Numbered from the stretch's first letter, positions 18,583 through 26,820 are shown. The stretch: DNA of 64,000 nucleotides from Saprospiraceae bacterium (GCA_029251525.1 JAQXDE010000066.1:186001-250000); one strand, 5' to 3'. Translations and numbers: made by a program. Notes: a model not told the origin generated them from the sequence alone.

Positions 18583-19206
18583 TTATTTTTTTTGGGCAAT
18601 CAATCTAATCACAACCGGATCTTGCGTTTTGTATGGAGCTAAGCCTTTTGATTCTATACTATAAATAATATCTAATCCATTTGAAGTAAATTGTTGATGA
18701 AGTTCTTCTAAAATAATAAATCTTCTATAATGGTCAGTAAAGTATGCATTGTCTCCTAAAGCTTCACCAATTCCATAAAGCTCATCTTTTACACTTCGAA
18801 CTTCCACGAAGAAGAGTCCATTGGCCTTTAAATTGCTAGCAGCCCATTTGACCAATTTTTCTTCCCCTTTTCTGTCAATTGCATGGATCGTAAATCGAGA
18901 ATATAGAAAATCACTATTTTCCAAATCAGGTAAATTAGTCATGTCTTCTGCTAAAAAAATAAGATTTTTAGTTGATTTAAATTTATCAGAAAGAAAAGCT
19001 ATTTCTTTCTTGCATTGATCTAAAGCGAGGACGTTGATTCCTTGTTTGGCAAAGTGTTTACTATCTCGTCCATTGCCACAGCCAAATTCAATTAACCTTT
19101 TTCCCTTTTTTAGAAATGGGGTGATAAATTCTGCAAATGGAGAACAATCAGCAGGTTCACGATGCTTAGAGTAATAATTTTCCCAATAGGATGATGATGA
19201 ATTCAT
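18583..19206 (-). CDS. Class I SAM-dependent methyltransferase
   Basis: 207 residues. Motif I is LIEFGCGNGRDSKHFAKQG (about 38-56), followed by VLALDQCKKE (motif II acidic residue), LIFLAEDMTNLP and FLYSRFTIHAID (motif IV region), a normal Rossmann methyltransferase. The opening SSSYWENYYSKHREPADCSP resembles methyltransferases encoded inside polysaccharide clusters. Its place between a GT4 gene and a TagF-like gene suggests methylation of a surface glycan or its precursor, perhaps at a chain end. That is inference from context only. The gene ends 10 bases before the TagF-like gene. Confidence 0.85.
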   Translation of the reverse strand: MNSSSSYWENYYSKHREPADCSPFAEFITPFLKKGKRLIEFGCGNGRDSKHFAKQGINVLALDQCKKEIAFLSDKFKSTKNLIFLAEDMTNLPDLENSDFLYSRFTIHAIDRKGEEKLVKWAASNLKANGLFFVEVRSVKDELYGIGEALGDNAYFTDHYRRFIILEELHQQFTSNGLDIIYSIESKGLAPYKTQDPVVIRLIAQKK

Positions 19207-19307
19207 GTACTTATTTTTTTAAATATTAGAACTTTTGTCCTATCAACTATATTTTTTTTTTGTTTAAAAATCGTGCAAAGTTGCATTATTTTTTCTAATT
19301 TTTTAAT

Positions 19308-20357
19308 TCAATCAACCAATTTATAAAAAGCTTCCGCTCTTTTTTGTTGACTATAATTAATAATAATTCTATCCCTTGCTATTTTGCCTAAATCATTATT
19401 TGATGAATTCTTGGTAATAGAGAGTATTAGTTTTTCCAAATGCTTCACGTTCTTTCTTTTTAAAATAAAACCACTTTTTCCAACTATTTCTGGAAGAGCA
19501 TTAACATTAGAAACGATTGGGATACATTGGCATAACATTGCCTCACAAAGTGCAACTCCAAAACCTTCATAATTAGATAATTGAAAATAATAAGTTGCTG
19601 CTTGCAATTTTCTTTTCAACTTTTGAGAGGTCAGTCTGCCGTGGCAAATTACATTATTTGGGATTTTACTTTTGCCTAAATCATTTATTCCAATAAAGTG
19701 AAAAGTATAAGATGGAAATTTTTTAGCCATCTCTAGGATCAAATCACCACCTTTTAAAAAAAATTGACCATTTGATAAAACGGTAATAAATGAGTTTTGA
19801 TCTCTAATAATAGCTTTATTTGGTTCCCAGTTAGAAATTTTCAACCCGTTTGGTATTACTTGATAATTAGTTTTTACACTGGGTAAATGATATTGGAAAC
19901 CTTGATGAATTGGATACTCAGCAAAATAATTATTTTCATTGTAAACTAAAGATTGACTAACTGGCAAAAGTTTGGAACACCATTGATAGGATTTTTTTAA
20001 AATTAACTTTAACCAAGGTTTTCTTAAATTTCCATAATTTAATTCAGGAAATGCTGCACAATCTGTTCCGTTTAAGATGATAAAAGTTGGAATATTTCTC
20101 ACCTTACCAATAAGTGAGGGAAGGAAAGACCAATAACCTCCAAATGAAATGATGATTGCTTTGCATTTAAAACTATGGAAAAGGATAAAAAAGAATTGTT
20201 TAATAATGTTTACTGGGGTAAGTGGTTTTTTTGACCAATTATAAATATTTGGAACTATATAATATTTTTTAGAAAGTAAGGATATATCCTCTTTGACAAA
20301 CGTACTCCAGGTTGGAGCAATGTAAATAATTTTTTTTTTATTAGAATGGGTTTCCAT
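19308..20357 (-). CDS. Family 4 glycosyltransferase
   Basis: 349 residues. The donor domain is clear: VLSNGQFFLKGGDLILEMAK, HFIGINDLGKSK and VICHGRLTSQKLKRKLQAA, then the nucleotide-sugar site GFGVALCEAMLCQCIPIVSN with the conserved Glu, and NALPEIVGKSGFIL. The acceptor half has a typical hydrophobic IIISFGGYWSFLPSLIG. It is the first gene of the minus-strand glycan block 15927-20357, separated from the methyltransferase gene by 101 bases. Its sugar is unknown. A 7-bp hairpin (ATTTGAG at 20402-20408 with CTCAAAT at 20415-20421) lies just upstream and may be in the leader. Confidence 0.88.
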   Translation of the reverse strand: METHSNKKKIIYIAPTWSTFVKEDISLLSKKYYIVPNIYNWSKKPLTPVNIIKQFFFILFHSFKCKAIIISFGGYWSFLPSLIGKVRNIPTFIILNGTDCAAFPELNYGNLRKPWLKLILKKSYQWCSKLLPVSQSLVYNENNYFAEYPIHQGFQYHLPSVKTNYQVIPNGLKISNWEPNKAIIRDQNSFITVLSNGQFFLKGGDLILEMAKKFPSYTFHFIGINDLGKSKIPNNVICHGRLTSQKLKRKLQAATYYFQLSNYEGFGVALCEAMLCQCIPIVSNVNALPEIVGKSGFILKRKNVKHLEKLILSITKNSSNNDLGKIARDRIIINYSQQKRAEAFYKLVD

Positions 20358-20680
20358 TAAACGAAAATTAGTTAAACAGATTTAAAATTAAATGTATTGG
20401 GATTTGAGATTAACCTCAAATGAAATTACCATTTATGTCTAAAGGTATTTATTATTTCTAAATGGAACTCTGTAAAACAATAAATATTATCCATGTTACT
20501 GAATTCCCCTTTGTTCTACAATTCAATTAATTTAGATTGAATACTGACCGATTTTCTAGGTGGAAATTTTTGCGAGTGTTAATTTCTTTAATGAATATTA
20601 AAAGAATATGACAATTATAAAAAAAAACTTGACTAAATTTTTAGTCAAGTTTTTTTTACATAATGTGTACTTAGAAAATA
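20358..20680. other. Intergenic region without a gene
   Basis: Between two minus-strand genes. It holds the small hairpin at 20402-20421 and the terminator at 20621-20656. I see no open frame, RNA gene or repeat in the remainder. Confidence 0.6.
20621..20656. terminator. Bidirectional rho-independent terminator
   Basis: A 17-bp perfect inverted repeat, AAAAAAACTTGACTAAA (20621-20637) with TTTAGTCAAGTTTTTTT (20640-20656), with T tracts on both strands. It lies 24 bases beyond the stop of the minus-strand DUF2853 gene. Confidence 0.88.
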
Positions 20681-21025
20681 CTAAGAGGTGTACATATCTG
20701 TTTTTTTAAATTTCTTTGCAAGTAATGCATAGAAAATTGGACGGTGCTTAGTTCTATTTCTGGAACCCATTTTTGCACAAACGTCTAAAATGGCTTTATC
20801 TAGTTTTGGGCCATCTTCTAATCCTAATTTTTTAATTAAGTAATTCTTTTTTACTCGGTCTCTTTCTGTAGTTTGAGCGCAAGCTACTAGTTGAGAGTCC
20901 TTGTTGTAAATAGATGGTCCTAAAGATTTAGCGACAGCTGTAACCAATTTCATACTTACTCCTTTGATTTCGTGCTTGTCCATTGATGCTTTGTACTTGA
21001 CAATTAATTCATCAAATTTACTCAT
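20681..21025 (-). CDS. DUF2853 family protein
   Basis: 114 residues. The sequence SKFDELIVKYKASMDKH, SLGPSIYNKDSQLVACAQ, NYLIKKLGL and the C-terminal YALLAKKFKKTDMYTS match my recollection of DUF2853, small all-helical cytoplasmic proteins of unknown function widespread in Bacteroidota and Proteobacteria. There is no signal peptide or membrane helix. The gene is monocistronic, ending at a strong terminator. The long A/T-rich upstream stretch gives no obvious regulatory clue. Confidence 0.85.
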   Translation of the reverse strand: MSKFDELIVKYKASMDKHEIKGVSMKLVTAVAKSLGPSIYNKDSQLVACAQTTERDRVKKNYLIKKLGLEDGPKLDKAILDVCAKMGSRNRTKHRPIFYALLAKKFKKTDMYTS

Positions 21026-21534
21026 TGCGGATATGTTTAATTAGATGTTAAAAAAATAATAAAAGTGCTTTTTATAAAGCCCTCTATATTGTCATAGTAA
21101 ACTTAATGTTTTTCTTTAAAAACTAAAACAATAATACCAGTTTTTTAACATCTTGCTATATGTAAAAGTAATGTTGTAATTGATTGTCAAGTTTTATGAA
21201 AAATATTTTCTGTTCCATTAAAAATTTATAGCACCTTTGAAAAATAATTCTTGATACCTCCAAGGAATTATTTATATCCTAATTTTATTTTAACTGTAGA
21301 ACGATATTTTTCTAATGTAAAAGCTTTACTATAAATTTATTGGTACTGTAGTTTTAAGTTTTTCTCACTATATTAAAAGTAAAAGTCTGGATAAGTTGAA
21401 ATTCTGATTACTCTGTAGATTGACCTAAATGTAAAATAATAGGTAAGAGTTATTATCAAAAAAACTTTCCTAATTTTTATCGGAAAAAATCAAAAAGAAA
21501 CAAATCAACTATTAACTTTGCAAAAAGAAATAAT
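21026..21534. other. Intergenic region between divergent genes
   Basis: 509 A/T-rich bases between the DUF2853 gene and the enoyl-CoA hydratase gene. Apart from the promoter candidate at 21513-21520 I see no frame, hairpin or repeat worth calling. Confidence 0.5.
21513..21520 (+). promoter_or_regulatory. Probable -7 promoter box (TAACTTTG)
   Basis: An exact match to TAnnTTTG 14 bases before the ATG at 21535, implying a very short leader. No TTG is seen at the -33 position. Confidence 0.4.
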
Positions 21535-22317
21535 ATGACATACGAAAATATTTTAGTAAAAAATATCCGAGGAATTATTGTACTAACCATCAACCGAGAA
21601 AAGTCAATGAATGCATTAAATAAATATGTTTTTAATGAGTTAGAACATTTTTTCTCAGTTTCAGCGCCAAAGAAAAAAAAATTAAAAGGGATCATCATTA
21701 CTGGGGCAGGAGAGAAGGCATTTGTTGCAGGAGCAGACATTAAGGAGTTTTTAAATTTTAAAGGTGATGATGCGATGAAAGTTTCAGCCAGAGGCCAAGA
21801 GATTTTTAATTTGATAGAAAAATTTCCCAAACCGGTTATTGCGGCAGTTAATGGTTTTGCTTTAGGTGGAGGATGTGAGTTGGCAATGGCTTGCCATTTA
21901 AGAATTGCAAGTGATCGAGCGAGGTTTGGACAACCTGAAGTTAATCTTGGAATTATTCCAGGTTACGGTGGTACACAGAGATTACCACAGTTAATTGGAC
22001 GAGGTCGCGCCCTAGAATATTTGATGACTGGGGATATGGTGGGAGCAGAGGAAGCATATAGGATAGGTTTGGTGAATCATGTTGTACCTCATGGTGAAGA
22101 GGTTAAAAAGGCAAAAGATATTATTACTAAGATAGCTTCGAAGGCACCTATCGCAGTTGCCAAAATTATTGAATGTGTGGATGACGCTTATAATGAAGTC
22201 TTAAATGGATTTGATTCTGAGGTGAAGGCATTTGGTGCAGTTGCTCATTCTGAAGATTTTAAAGAAGGGGCTAATGCATTTGTGGAAAGAAGAGAGGCAG
22301 AATTTAAAGGAAGATAG
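21535..22317 (+). CDS. Enoyl-CoA hydratase/isomerase (crotonase family)
   Basis: 260 residues, the usual length. Crotonase signatures are complete: AFVAGADIKEF (oxyanion-hole and CoA contact), AAVNGFALGGGCELAMACH with the first catalytic Glu, FGQPEVNLGIIPGYGGTQRL with the second catalytic Glu, and the C-terminal helix EDFKEGANAFVERREAEFKG. It hydrates 2-enoyl-CoA to 3-hydroxyacyl-CoA in fatty-acid beta-oxidation or butyrate/amino-acid degradation; short-chain substrates are most likely. It is cytoplasmic and monocistronic, bounded by a promoter box and a terminator. Confidence 0.93.
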   Translation: MTYENILVKNIRGIIVLTINREKSMNALNKYVFNELEHFFSVSAPKKKKLKGIIITGAGEKAFVAGADIKEFLNFKGDDAMKVSARGQEIFNLIEKFPKPVIAAVNGFALGGGCELAMACHLRIASDRARFGQPEVNLGIIPGYGGTQRLPQLIGRGRALEYLMTGDMVGAEEAYRIGLVNHVVPHGEEVKKAKDIITKIASKAPIAVAKIIECVDDAYNEVLNGFDSEVKAFGAVAHSEDFKEGANAFVERREAEFKGR

Positions 22318-22360
22318 TTTGACTCTAGTAACATAATGACTAGACTAATTATGAAATATT

Positions 22361-22400
22361 AAGGTTGTTAGTGCTTAAGGTCTTAACAACCTTTTTTTTT
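22361..22400 (+). terminator. Rho-independent terminator of the enoyl-CoA hydratase gene
   Basis: AAGGTTGTTA (22361-22370) pairs with TAACAACCTT (22384-22393), and a T tract follows to 22400. Confidence 0.85.
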
Positions 22401-22426
22401 AATAGACGAACATACTTTTTTATTAA

Positions 22427-22448
22427 ATTATCGTATTTTTACGATTAA
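22427..22448 (+). promoter_or_regulatory. ArsR-type operator, copy 1
   Basis: ATTATCG-TATTTTTA-CGATTAA, with inverted ATCGTA/TACGAT arms, ends 10 bases before the ATG of the ArsR gene. The same half-sites with the same 8-base spacing recur before the next gene (22804-22825), so this is probably the regulator's own binding site, covering the promoter. Confidence 0.7.
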
Positions 22449-22458
22449 ATGTTTGCAT

Positions 22459-22779
22459 ATGGCTATCGCAAAGAAAAATTTATTTACAATAGAAGAGAAT
22501 AGAATAGCAGATTTGGCAAAAGCAATTGCACATCCAGCACGTGTATCTATTTTGTTATATCTGATAAAAAAGAATAATTGTGTGTGTGGAGATATTGTTG
22601 AAGAATTGCCACTTTCGCAATCAACTGTTTCCCAGCATTTAAAGGAATTAAAACGAGTAGGAATTTTAAAAGGCGACATTGAAGGAACAAAAACATGCTA
22701 TTGTATTAATTCCAAAGTATGGAAAGAGATGGAAGGTTTATTTTCTGGATTAACTGGCAAGTTCGAAGGATGCTGTTAA
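22459..22779 (+). CDS. arsR: ArsR/SmtB-family metalloregulator
   Basis: 106 residues from the ATG at 22459; a TTG two codons earlier is less likely. A winged helix-turn-helix is clear: AIAHPARVSILLYLI, then LSQSTVSQHLKELKRVGI as recognition helix, then the wing GDIEGTKTCYCINSKVW. Cys41 and Cys43 in NNCVCGDIVEEL match the CVC arsenite-binding pair of ArsR proteins, and the protein ends in CC. It should repress in the metal-free state and leave DNA on binding As(III) or a similar ion. It is followed by a DUF6428 gene, and both carry the same operator, so it very probably controls itself and its neighbour. Confidence 0.9.
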   Translation: MAIAKKNLFTIEENRIADLAKAIAHPARVSILLYLIKKNNCVCGDIVEELPLSQSTVSQHLKELKRVGILKGDIEGTKTCYCINSKVWKEMEGLFSGLTGKFEGCC

Positions 22780-22803
22780 ATTAGGGAGTTTTTTTTTGCC
22801 TTA

Positions 22804-22825
22804 ATTATCGTTTTTGTTCGATTAA
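22804..22825 (+). promoter_or_regulatory. ArsR-type operator, copy 2
   Basis: ATTATCG-TTTTTGTT-CGATTAA, sharing both half-sites and the 8-base spacing with the site at 22427-22448. It ends 29 bases before the DUF6428 start codon, so that gene probably has its own metal-controlled promoter rather than depending only on readthrough from arsR. Confidence 0.68.
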
Positions 22826-22854
22826 TTATTTTATAAATTTAAAACTTAATAATT

Positions 22855-23364
22855 ATGAATACTGGAGAATTTTTAGATTTACTCAATCAAAACGAGGGAA
22901 AAGAATTAGTATTTGAATATAAGCAGAATGAATTTGTTCCTGCTGCTTATCATATCACAGAAATAAAAAGTAAGCACATTAATTCTGTTGACTGTGGAGG
23001 AATTGCCCATTCTTATGATGAGACAGTCGTTCAACTTTGGATTAGTGGAGAGGAGGAAAAAAGTAGAGCTATGGAAGCAGAAAAAGCATTAAAAATTTTT
23101 AATATAGTTGATGCTAAAAATGCACTTAAAAGAGACACACCAATTTATTTTGAATGGGGATATGGTGATCTGTTGACATCAGTTTACAAAGTGCAAGCTT
23201 TGGAAAATACAGATGAAAAAATTGTGATTAAGTTATTTGTGCCACCTACTGTTTGTAAACCAAGATTAGCTCTAGAAATTGCGCAAGGAAATAGTGAGGG
23301 ATGTTGTGGAAGTCCATCTTCTAAAATGATTGGATTGGAACAAGCTGCTCGGAAATGCTGTTAA
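22855..23364 (+). CDS. DUF6428 family protein, arsenic-associated
   Basis: 169 residues, cytoplasmic. To my knowledge DUF6428 proteins are encoded next to arsR in Bacteroidota arsenic loci, but their role is undetermined. The N-terminal part (TGEFLDLLNQNEGKELVFEY, YHITEIKSKHINSVDCGG) is alpha/beta. The C-terminal 50 residues are Cys-rich: TVCKPR, GCCGSPSSK and a terminal KCC, giving five Cys in or near pairs suitable for binding As(III) or a soft metal. I infer a metalloid-binding or chaperone role. It is preceded by its own operator copy. No ArsC, ACR3 or ArsM gene is present nearby. Confidence 0.78.
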   Translation: MNTGEFLDLLNQNEGKELVFEYKQNEFVPAAYHITEIKSKHINSVDCGGIAHSYDETVVQLWISGEEEKSRAMEAEKALKIFNIVDAKNALKRDTPIYFEWGYGDLLTSVYKVQALENTDEKIVIKLFVPPTVCKPRLALEIAQGNSEGCCGSPSSKMIGLEQAARKCC

Positions 23365-23504
23365 CCCTTTCTAGATACCTGGTAAAAGATTTATTATTTG
23401 AGAAGTTTGACGATACAGTAGTTTTATAATTTTAAAGAATTATGTTAGACTATAGATATTTGTTCATAAATCGATTTACATTATTCAATAAATTATTTTT
23501 GTAA

Positions 23505-23990
23505 ATGAAAATTCGTCCCCTCCAGCCAGAAGATTGGCCATCCGTTCGAAAAATTTACCAGGAAGGAATCGAAACTGGATTTGCTACCTTTGAGACCGAA
23601 ACTCCGGATTGGGAAACATGGAATAATAAATTTATTCTAGCTTGTAGATTAATCTTAGAGTATAATGATAGAGTTATTGGATGGGCTGTATTGTCTCCCG
23701 TATCAAAAAGATATGTCTATAGAGGAGTTGCTGAGGTCACTATCTATAGAGATTTGAATTTTGGTAAAAAAGGAATTGGTTCACTCTTAATGTCAGCGCT
23801 TATTAAATGCTCTGAGAAAAATAAGTTTTGGACTTTACAATCAAGTATCTTTCCAGAAAATAAGGCTAGTCTTCGATTGCATGAAAAATTTGGTTTTAGA
23901 ATAGTTGGAAAACGAGAACGAATTGCCCAGCGAGATGGTAAATGGATAGATACTGTTTTTATGGAAAGAAGAAGTTCTTTTGTTGATTGA
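23505..23990 (+). CDS. GNAT N-acetyltransferase, phosphinothricin acetyltransferase/ArsN-like
   Basis: 161 residues, a single GNAT domain. The start MKIRPLQPEDWPSVRKIYQE, then FATFETETPDW, GWAVLSPVSKRYVYRGVAEV and the acetyl-CoA loop GKKGIGSLLMSALI, then NKASLRLHEKFGFRIVGKRE and DTVFMER are typical of the Pat/Bar group, which includes ArsN1. ArsN1 enzymes acetylate arsinothricin and phosphinothricin. The position 141 bases after the DUF6428 gene supports an arsenic-linked role, but the substrate is inferred. A TATTTTTG box at 23494-23501 lies too close to the ATG for a normal leader. No copy of the arsR operator precedes this gene. Confidence 0.82.
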   Translation: MKIRPLQPEDWPSVRKIYQEGIETGFATFETETPDWETWNNKFILACRLILEYNDRVIGWAVLSPVSKRYVYRGVAEVTIYRDLNFGKKGIGSLLMSALIKCSEKNKFWTLQSSIFPENKASLRLHEKFGFRIVGKRERIAQRDGKWIDTVFMERRSSFVD

Positions 23991-24037
23991 TAATCAATGA
24001 CTTATACAATTGGTTTTTACTTTTATGAAAAAATGAG

Positions 24038-24045
24038 TACTTTTG
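24038..24045 (+). promoter_or_regulatory. Possible -7 promoter box (TACTTTTG)
   Basis: A match to TAnnTTTG 73 bases before the ATG at 24119. No convincing -33 element is seen. Confidence 0.33.
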
Positions 24046-24118
24046 AGTCAAATAATAAATCATATTTTATTCCCATCTCCCCATAATGGAAATTAGGGAA
24101 ACCGAAAAATTTTAAAAC

Positions 24119-25276
24119 ATGGCTTACGACGTAGCTTCCAGCATTAATGAGTTGCTATTTGAAAAGAACTCGATTATTATACCTGGCTTTGGTGGGTTTG
24201 AACTTCAACAAGAACCAGCTGCTATTGACCATATAAAATCGACTATTTCTCCCCCGAATAAAGTTCCGTTTTTTAATAAAAATTTGACAATCAATGACGG
24301 TGTTTTGGTAGATTATATTCAAAGCCAGAATAAATGTACGCTTGAGCAAGCCAATAAAATAGTTACTGATTTTGTAGCACACATTGAGGAAAAAATTGAG
24401 GAAAAAGAAATTATTGAATTCCCGAAAGTTGGAAGAATCTATAAAGATTACAATAAAGCTCTTCAGTTTTTGCCGTACGACACTAACTTTAATTTAGACG
24501 CATTTGGTTTACCTACAATTGAGATTCATCCTTTTTCTAGAAGTGAATCTGTCAAAAAAGAAACGGCCACTATTGCTGCCGCTACCCTTGATTTGACTAA
24601 TTCCCCAGATAAATCTATAAAGAAAAAAACTCCTTTAGCTGCAGAGCCAACTCCTAAACCCCCAATGTCTGAAGAGATTAAAGTAGGAGGAATACCTGTA
24701 AATGAAAATAAAAGTTTTAGAATTGTACAATTGACTATGCCTTTGTTGATATTGGCCTCAGTTTTATTGGTATCGTTAAGTTACTTTTTGCTTAGAAAAG
24801 GACAACCACAATTTGCGGATGGTAATTTAACTAGCACTTCAATAGAGGATAATGATGACAAAAAAATAAATACAGCTCCTTCCATCGAAGATGCAGAGAT
24901 TACTAATTTGCCGGATGATTCAAATCCTGAAAATGATCAAAGATTAGAGGATGATATTGCTACTGGGAATTCAACATCAACTGGAGAGGAAAATCCGTTA
25001 AGTGATTCAGATGAAAATTCTAATCCTATCGATGAACCTATTACTAATAATGAGTATATCGTTATTGTTGGTCAATTTGGCAGTGAAAGAAATGTTCAAA
25101 GAATGATTAAAAGAATTGAGGAAGATGGTTACCAATCATATGAAGGTTGGAGTGGAGAAAAAAATTTAAAAACTGTAGGGGTAAGATTTACCTCCTCAAG
25201 CAATAGTGATAAAGAAATAATGCTTCGTAAATTAAGATCTAAATATCACCCTGATGCATGGGTTCTAACGGAGTAA
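24119..25276 (+). CDS. HU-CCDC81-like and SPOR domain protein
   Basis: 385 residues. Residues about 1-65 (ASSINELLFEKNSIIIPGFG, GFELQQEPAAIDH) and about 66-140 form the two HU-like domains of the bacterial CCDC81 type. Then a linker, one membrane helix at about 201-226 (LTMPLLILASVLLVSLSYFL), an acidic Ser/Asn/Glu-rich spacer, and a SPOR domain from about 312 (EYIVIVGQFGSERNVQRMIK to the end). SPOR domains bind denuded peptidoglycan at division sites, while HU-like parts stay cytoplasmic, so the protein may bridge nucleoid or cytoplasmic partners and the septal wall. This architecture is common in Bacteroidota and of unproven function. Single-gene unit. Confidence 0.87.
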   Translation: MAYDVASSINELLFEKNSIIIPGFGGFELQQEPAAIDHIKSTISPPNKVPFFNKNLTINDGVLVDYIQSQNKCTLEQANKIVTDFVAHIEEKIEEKEIIEFPKVGRIYKDYNKALQFLPYDTNFNLDAFGLPTIEIHPFSRSESVKKETATIAAATLDLTNSPDKSIKKKTPLAAEPTPKPPMSEEIKVGGIPVNENKSFRIVQLTMPLLILASVLLVSLSYFLLRKGQPQFADGNLTSTSIEDNDDKKINTAPSIEDAEITNLPDDSNPENDQRLEDDIATGNSTSTGEENPLSDSDENSNPIDEPITNNEYIVIVGQFGSERNVQRMIKRIEEDGYQSYEGWSGEKNLKTVGVRFTSSSNSDKEIMLRKLRSKYHPDAWVLTE

Positions 25277-25367
25277 AGAAGTTTGGAAAATCACTTCTTA
25301 AACATCGATTTTAAAGCGCGTAGCGAAACGTATGTTTTGTTATGCCTTTTTTTATTGAAAAATGATT

Positions 25368-26087
25368 TTAAAGATTTTTGTAAAAGTTTTGAGAACATAT
25401 TTCTTTTTTCCCATTTCTCTGGCGAATAACTTCTACGTATTTTCCGTAGTCTTTTTTTTCCTCTAAAAATTCCAAATCGCATTTTTTAATTTCTTTATCT
25501 GCACATAAGTAAATCAGAATTTTTTTTTCTAAAACTTCAAATTGAAATGAAATGGGAAAGTCAAAACTGTTTATAAACCTTAAATCTTTATGTCCATAAA
25601 CTACCGTAGCATCTGAACCGATAGGTGTGTACCGAGTAGTTTCCGTATAAATATCCAAACTATGGGGATGTCTTTCTAGTATCTTTAATCCTGCTCCTAA
25701 AACTAAGTAATACAGTATACCACTAAGTTGACAAAGGCCGCCCCCATAATCCAGGTCCAACTTATTACCTAATAAGTTTCGACCCTTTTTAAAACCATTT
25801 TGTGGAGTAGGTGAAGGTATTAATTGCCAAAAGGAAAAAATTTGTTGGGGTAAAATTTCTTTATTTTCAATATGCTTAATCGCTAATCGTAAATTATGTT
25901 TTTTGTTCTCTGAAAAATCATTTTTTCGTATTGGTTGATTCATCGATAATTGCCGAGGAAGATTTATAATGTTGGCGTTTTTTTTTACTAAGGAGAAATA
26001 GTGAGAAGAGAGAACATCTTTTACACAAGTAAAAAGTACCCGAATCTTGAGTCGTAAATGAGGAGAGATGAGTTTTTTAAGTTTCAA
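25368..26087 (-). CDS. VanW-like family protein
   Basis: 239 residues. The VanW core is plain: NLRLAIKHIENKEILPQQIF, SFWQLIPSPTPQNGFKKGR, the Gly-rich LDYGGGLCQLSGILYYLVLG with the conserved Cys, then LERHPHSLDIY and TPIGSDATVVYGHKDLRF. VanW is an accessory protein of some vancomycin-resistance operons, and its biochemical function is unknown; Bacteroidota homologues are chromosomal and not evidence of resistance. There is no signal peptide, although the N-terminus is basic and partly hydrophobic. The start is a TTG at 26087, four bases after the stop of the methyltransferase gene, so the two are translationally close. An overlapping minus-strand frame near 25291-25482 is an artefact. Confidence 0.88.
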   Translation of the reverse strand: MKLKKLISPHLRLKIRVLFTCVKDVLSSHYFSLVKKNANIINLPRQLSMNQPIRKNDFSENKKHNLRLAIKHIENKEILPQQIFSFWQLIPSPTPQNGFKKGRNLLGNKLDLDYGGGLCQLSGILYYLVLGAGLKILERHPHSLDIYTETTRYTPIGSDATVVYGHKDLRFINSFDFPISFQFEVLEKKILIYLCADKEIKKCDLEFLEEKKDYGKYVEVIRQRNGKKEICSQNFYKNL

Positions 26088-26091
26088 AAGA

Positions 26092-26772
26092 TCACTTTTT
26101 CTTTAAAAATACAAAATGATAAGAAGCCCACTTTTTTAAGAAAGATTTGCATAACCAAGAGTCTAAAGTCCTAATAAATGGCCGTAAAGCAAAAGGTATT
26201 CGATGTATAGGGAAAAGCAAAACACCTTCGTATCCCTCCAATTTAAATAAACCATTAGTCAAAGTTTCAATAGAACCAATATCCAAGGCTGTATTACCAT
26301 GCCAACCCTCTTTTTGGTAGTTAATCAATTTTCTTCTAGCTTTTGAAGGAAAATCAAAAACTAGAACTCCATTTGGTTTTAAGACACGGTGAGCTTCTTG
26401 AATTGTTTTTTGAATAGTATTTAAATCTAAATGCATAAATACATGTAAACTATAAACTGCCTTGAAAGATCCTTCATTAAAGGGCATCTTAGAAATATCA
26501 CTTAGCGCTAAATTATGCTTAGGGAATTTTTCTTTTGCTTCTCTAAGCATGCCCTCGCTAAAGTCAACTCCATTTTCTGCGAAATCCAAAAATCGCCCGG
26601 TACCGCATCCCATATCTAAAATCATTTTTTTAGAAAAGTGACCCAAACTTCTGACTAAAATTTGACGTTCCTGAAGATGGAGATACTGCCCATATGAGTT
26701 ATTAAATCGGTCATCATCGTATTCAGATGCCAATTGGTTGTAGTAATTTTTTATAGTTATTTTATCTTCCAT
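26092..26772 (-). CDS. Class I SAM-dependent methyltransferase
   Basis: 226 residues. It opens with NYYNQLASEYDDDRFNN, followed by motif I ILDMGCGTGRFLDFAENG, GVDFSEGMLREAKEKFP (motif II), ALSDISKMPFNEGSF (motif III) and EAHRVLKPNGVLVFDFPS (post-III), the arrangement of Methyltransf_11 enzymes such as the UbiE/quinone-type. The substrate cannot be named. It is the first gene of a two-gene minus-strand unit with the VanW-like gene (4-base gap), so both may act on the same envelope component. A TATTTTTG promoter box lies 41 bases upstream. Confidence 0.87.
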   Translation of the reverse strand: MEDKITIKNYYNQLASEYDDDRFNNSYGQYLHLQERQILVRSLGHFSKKMILDMGCGTGRFLDFAENGVDFSEGMLREAKEKFPKHNLALSDISKMPFNEGSFKAVYSLHVFMHLDLNTIQKTIQEAHRVLKPNGVLVFDFPSKARRKLINYQKEGWHGNTALDIGSIETLTNGLFKLEGYEGVLLFPIHRIPFALRPFIRTLDSWLCKSFLKKWASYHFVFLKKK

Positions 26773-26812
26773 TTTTAAATAAAAAATTGAATTTGGTTAG
26801 AGATTTTAAAAG

Positions 26813-26820
26813 CAAAAATA
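26813..26820 (-). promoter_or_regulatory. Possible -7 promoter box (TATTTTTG) of the methyltransferase/VanW unit
   Basis: Minus-strand match to TAnnTTTG, 41 bases before the ATG at 26772, at a normal distance for a short leader. Confidence 0.4.

Noticed and set aside
23471-23481. The TCGATTTA palindrome before the ArsN-like gene as a third ArsR operator
   Set aside because: It has only ATCGAT in common with the operator cores and lacks the ATTATCG-N8-CGATTAA spacing.
25276-25299. Hairpin AAGAAGT/ACTTCTT after the HU/SPOR gene as a terminator
   Set aside because: The stem is only 7 bp and no T tract follows on either strand.
25291-25482. A Lys/Arg-rich minus-strand frame overlapping the end of the VanW gene
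   Set aside because: It lies in another frame over the VanW C-terminus, and its Lys/Arg content reflects A-rich codons in DNA of this composition.
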